22,866 nt of DNA, taken from positions 1 to 22,866 of the forward strand of contig CAJNOQ010002740.1 in NCBI GenBank assembly GCA_905250885.1, read 5' to 3'. The notes under the pieces are model-generated. The model was not told the origin of the DNA and made no database searches. It worked only from the letters and a program-made list of their open reading frames with translations. How positions within the stretch are numbered: position 1 is the first letter of the stretch; each line of letters begins with the position of its first letter. Positions 19,218 through 22,866 of the stretch are shown here, one piece after another. A program made the translations under genes and the position numbers. This stretch comes from Didymodactylos carnosus. Its lineage: Eukaryota > Rotifera > Eurotatoria > Philodinida > Philodinidae.

Positions 19218-22045
19218 TTGCATACGAATAATATATTAGAATTATTTAATTACGATCGTTCTCAGTTAATCGAAATAAAGAAAAAATCATGTTTCATGTT
19301 ATCCGATGGAACGTATATCATCAAATATGGAATTACAAATGGACTAAACTATCTTACAAATATATTAAAATTAAAAAATGAACAACGAACAAAACTGAAA
19401 TGAAAATCCGGCATCATTACACGAATTAATAATTAAACATTCATTATTGAAAGCATTAATTTTCTATTATAAAACTAGTACCATCGACCTGGATAAGCAT
19501 CAAGAAGAGTTTTTAACAACATTGATAAGTAATATAATATCAAATTTAAAATGTCCAAAAAATAATTTTAGATATAATCATACAGTGCAAAATTTATTCA
19601 TTCATTTATTGAAACATGCAAGTGTAATTGATTGTCATTATGGATTTATGTCTGAAGACTGTACAGGTGTTATACGAAAAATCAACTATGATCGAGCAAC
19701 AAATATATTTATAGGATTTTCGACACCATTAATATCCAGTTTACCACCATACAAACATTTTCAGACAGATCCATTCAATGAATTGAAAAACTAGTTTTCA
19801 CCTTATGAAAAAGCTCAACTACTGAATGCGAATGTACATCCGCTTAAACGTGCGTGACTGAATTACATTTTTTCAACTTTTGGACTCAGTTTCTCCTCAA
19901 ATACTGAACAAAAGATGGCGAAGTTTTCATCAGAGATGTGCGGTAGAATGCTTGGTTTGTGGTAAAAATTTCGAATGCGTCGGTTAAGTAGAACGATTTT
20001 TATGAGCAAAATAGGTGTCGTGACGGAATTACATTTTTTAGCCTTTTTTTTCTAGTGCTCTACAACCTTTGAAAAATGCTGTAAAACGAAACATATTCCG
20101 AAAAAAAGTCTAATATAAAAGTTGTAGAGCATGAAAAGAGCTTTCGAATCATCTCTTTACTTTCACTCAAAAATGCTTAAGTGAAAAGAAACAGGCGAAA
20201 TGGCTCCATGACGGAATTACATCATTTTTTTTGCTTGCTTTTGCGGTGGGTTTTATCGTTACATTTCTACCGGTAAAAAAATACTTCTATAAACTTGATC
20301 TGGACGGAGCCTTATGCAATCGAGTGCCCTCTATCAAACTAAGCAAGAAAGAACGGTGGGTGAAATGTTTTTGATTTTCGTAGAATTGCTCCAAAACAGT
20401 ACCACTTCAAATTCGGCAAAAAATCAGCAAAAACCAGCAAAAACTTGTTTAGTGTGCAAAATGCGTTTTTTAAGATTGTTTCGACAAAGTCAATAGTGCG
20501 TTTTGTAGAGAATTTAATGCTTTATCCACTGATATACTTTCTGAAACTTTTTAAAAAATCAAGTGGGTCAGAAAATTGAAATAAAAAAGCTTCTAAATTT
20601 TAAATTTGAATTCTCGATTTAAAACTTTTGAGTTTCGTTCGTTTGAACGTTGATATTCGTAATCAGCGCAAAAAGCTGCGTCTAATGATGTGCTTTTAAG
20701 GCTGATTTGAGAGAAAAAATATCGCTCAACCCACCGCAGCTGAGGGTGACAGTTACGCGTTTTAGCCGACATATGTTTCAACCGACCACAATAAATTCAG
20801 CTCTTTTGTCACCTTATTTATTATCAACATATGGTACAAATTGTAAATTCACATCGAATGATATATGGCGCACATGGATATTTATACATGATGAATGCTA
20901 CTCGAAACAACTCAAAGTTATTAGTTTTTCAACGCGTTGCGATGGAGAGTATCTTAGATAAGAAAGACTTGTTAGTGGCTTTTCACTCCAATATGAAAAC
21001 TACAGATAAATCAGGTACTTTTCTATTATTATTCCCAAAAATTAAATTAAATTTTATTTACGTGAAAAACAAATATTAACTACTTTTTCATGATCCAATT
21101 CATCTTTGTACCAAACTACGAAATAGATTATTACCGAAAAAATGTGATTTAATGATGGATAGTCAAACTGTTAAATTAGATTATCTAGACAAGTGGATAG
21201 AAACAGATTCAAAATTGATTACGGTCTTGTTCGTTTCGATTTATATCCAAAAGATTGGCAACACTATACATCGTATGTTAATTTACTCACTAACAATTTT
21301 CAAATTATTAAATCGAAATCCTGATACTAAATCTTTGTATGTTTATTTATAATTATTAAATTATCTTACTATAGCATACGTTGATAAAACAACTACAATC
21401 GCTGACCGTTAAAATACTGATGGATTTGTATCTTTGTATGCCGATTATGGTGGGTTTGGTTAACATTCTACTACAATACCATTAATACAAGAACAACAGA
21501 AAAACATTGTTTCATTAATTCAATGCAATATTCTATTGAGATTGATGGTCATACCTTATTATACATAATTATGTTAGTATTAGAAAAAAATATCGAAAGA
21601 TACAGTAAACAGTATTCATTTATTCAGTTCTCAGCTTTTCGAATCCGTTTTTCGAAATACAGGGTCATTGAGTGGAGTATATCCAACAGATGATATAGAA
21701 AAAATTATTTTAAGCGCATATGAAACAGCAAAAGTATTGATTGATAATTTGCAAATGTTCAAATTATTAAAACAAAATAAAATTTATAAATCAAAATAGT
21801 TATCCGCGTATATATCGAATAATTTAGGATCATCAAACAATGTAACTGATAATACAATAATTGGTGATGATGTTGACAATGAATCCGATATAAACACCAG
21901 TAGTGGAAATGAGGACAATGATTATTACGGTGAGCATGATGAAAGTGAAAATATTTCTGACGGGGAAACCTATCCAAGTGATACATTTCGATTTCAATCG
22001 TTCATACGTCGATCAATAGAGGGTATCGAGCTAGTAAAAACCTAA
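19218..22045 (+). pseudogene. Transposase-like gene, copy C: long degenerate copy
   Basis: Protein-like segments follow one another on the plus strand, linked by frameshifts and stops: 19218-19400 (SQLIEIKKKSCFMLSDGTYI); 19405-19839 (HQEEFLTTLISNIISNLKCP, then SEDCTGVIRKINYDRATN and FIGFSTPLISS, with a TAG at 19792); the 929-bp insertion; 20773-20961 (SPYLLSTYGTNCKFTSNDIW, KVISFSTRCDGEYLR); about 21086-21230 (HDPIHLCTKLRNRLLPKK); 21217-21315 (YGLVRFDLYPKDWQHYTSYV); 21323-21404; 21593-22045 (HLFSSQLFESVFRNTGSLSG, a single TAG at 21797, then the acidic tail). The order and motif style (SEDxTGV, a GT-x-x-KFTS run, DP.HL.TKLRNRL, SSQ.FE..FR) match, from memory, a widespread set of uncharacterised transposon proteins of aquatic invertebrates. 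Superfamily not assigned; catalytic residues not confirmed. Dead copy. Confidence 0.72.
19840..20768. mobile_element. 929-bp insertion nested in copy C, with ACAT target duplication
   Basis: The insertion is flanked by ACAT at 19836-19839 and 20769-20772. Its ends form an imperfect inverted repeat: CCGCTTAAACG..CGTGACTG on the left, and CGGCTAAAACGCGTAACTG when the right end is read inward. The frame before (cat at 19837-19839) and after (atg at 20773) is the same, so the host frame would be continuous if the insertion and one ACAT were removed. Inside are three copies of GAC(T/G)GAATTACAT (19856, 20022, 20210) and an inverted decamer pair GCGGTGGGTT / AACCCACCGC near the right half. No transposase frame is seen, so it is non-autonomous. 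A 4-bp duplication alone does not fix the superfamily. Confidence 0.8.
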
Positions 22046-22363
22046 AAGGAATTTTCCCTATGACTCTTGAAGATCCGGTTTTCTGAAAACCAGTTTTTCA
22101 GAAACTCTAAAAAATAACCAAAAACCTTTCTTAATATACATAATTGTAGACATAATTGTAGCCCGCAAACTTCTACGCTTCACTAAAACTTCTATAACAA
22201 GTCAAACAACTGCAGTACCGCTCCCAAACTTTGTTAAACATCGCCCGATACTTACCTCTATCTAGCAGCACAATTTGAGTCTTCGAGACCGGCTGTATTA
22301 ATAAGAAAAAAAATTCAACATTGAAAGCTTTGTATACGTTATTGATTGTTTTGATCTTAAAAT
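21818..22363 (+). repeat. Direct repeat: 3' end of mobile element copy C
   Basis: Partner of the block at 16085-16949. The offset is a constant 5733 bp through the coding tail to the stop (22043-22045). Beyond about 22120 the match is lower and gapped: about 350 bp are missing near 22180 relative to copy A, and about 30 bp are extra near 22308-22338. Similarity ends near 22363 after TTGATTGTTTTGATCTTAAA. Confidence 0.85.
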
Positions 22364-22866
22364 ATCATACGAATATAGAAAAAGAAAAAAACCATCAGTC
22401 TTGGACACAAAGTTCAAAAAAAATTTCACAAATCAATCTAGCTTTTCTTTGAAAAATGGAGGCGATTTTTGCAATTCATTAGAACCGCCATTAAACAAGC
22501 TGTAAAAGTACATACTGCTTTTTTTTCCATCGTGTTTTGTCACTGAGAAAGTTCATATGTTCTAGTTTTTTGATTGTAAACTCTTCCTTTTAAATTTTAT
22601 TAACAGAAATTATTTCAAAAACGTTTCGGAAGCATCTTCTTCCTTCTTCAGTTTGAAAAAATAATGAATGACATATAGAACTATCTGAGAAACACATACT
22701 AATTATTCTTTTTTCCCTCTCTCTCTCTATAACAGTGGGAACGGACGGACAACAGGACGTTTTTACCGTCCCATTACTCATAATCTCTTAACTGTCTCTT
22801 TGATCGTTTAAATTCGATCTTCCTTTTTATATGATCAATATTTTTGTGCAACAAGGGCATCCAAGA
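22364..22866. other. Right-edge intergenic region
   Basis: AT-rich, with a short CT run (CTCTCTCTCTCTAT near 22717-22730). The minus-strand open frame at 22590-22781 crosses the CT run and has no domain. No gene seen. Confidence 0.5.

Overview
The window looks like an accessory, gene-poor stretch of an animal nuclear genome. The best guess is a bdelloid rotifer. The grounds are an AT-rich background, one clean gene with six GT-AG introns (five of them 48-59 bp, the first 215 bp), a kelch-repeat fragment with a WTPTGS..TAR motif that I associate from memory with expanded bdelloid kelch families, and a dense mixture of decayed LINEs, DNA transposons and foldback elements. The species assignment is inference. 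No bacterial-style operon, rRNA, tRNA or CRISPR was recognised.

Layout. Positions 1-263 hold the first copy of a dispersed repeat (R1), which runs off the left edge. Positions 1148-3783 (+) hold the only apparently intact gene: a 716-residue type I membrane protein with signal peptide, Cys-containing ectodomain with an HFNGG start, Ser/Thr mucin-like stalk, one membrane span, and a cytoplasmic tail carrying six 21-residue repeats rich in basophilic-kinase-type sites. A one-sided Tc1/mariner-like element lies at 5159-5926, followed by a possible Ser-rich terminal exon (6002-6232). Two more copies of the repeat (R2, R3) lie 576 bp apart at 7153-8603, and R3 appears split by the 3' end of a LINE on the minus strand.

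From 8890 to 12859 the DNA is mostly structural: a hAT-like terminal sequence next to a short open frame, a 66-bp-arm foldback (9785-10065), a CACTTAA-rich patch, a 15-bp minisatellite whose two ends are both capped by hairpins (11225-11524, with one N), and a long foldback with 116-126-bp arms (12051-12371). A LINE copy on the minus strand (12860 to about 14280) ends in AATAAA plus an A-tail, but its reverse transcriptase has lost its catalytic core. A kelch fragment (minus) follows at about 15.8 kb.

The right third (16.0-22.4 kb) holds three pieces of one transposase-like gene family: copy A (3' end, +), copy B (middle, -) and copy C (long but broken, +). Copy C carries a 929-bp insertion flanked by ACAT direct repeats; removing it would bring the two halves of the open frame back into phase. 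Between A and B lie a coiled-coil exon and an unrecognised open frame, both on the minus strand. Apart from the membrane protein, nearly every coding signal is broken or partial, so the region is best read as a mobile-element graveyard around one host gene.
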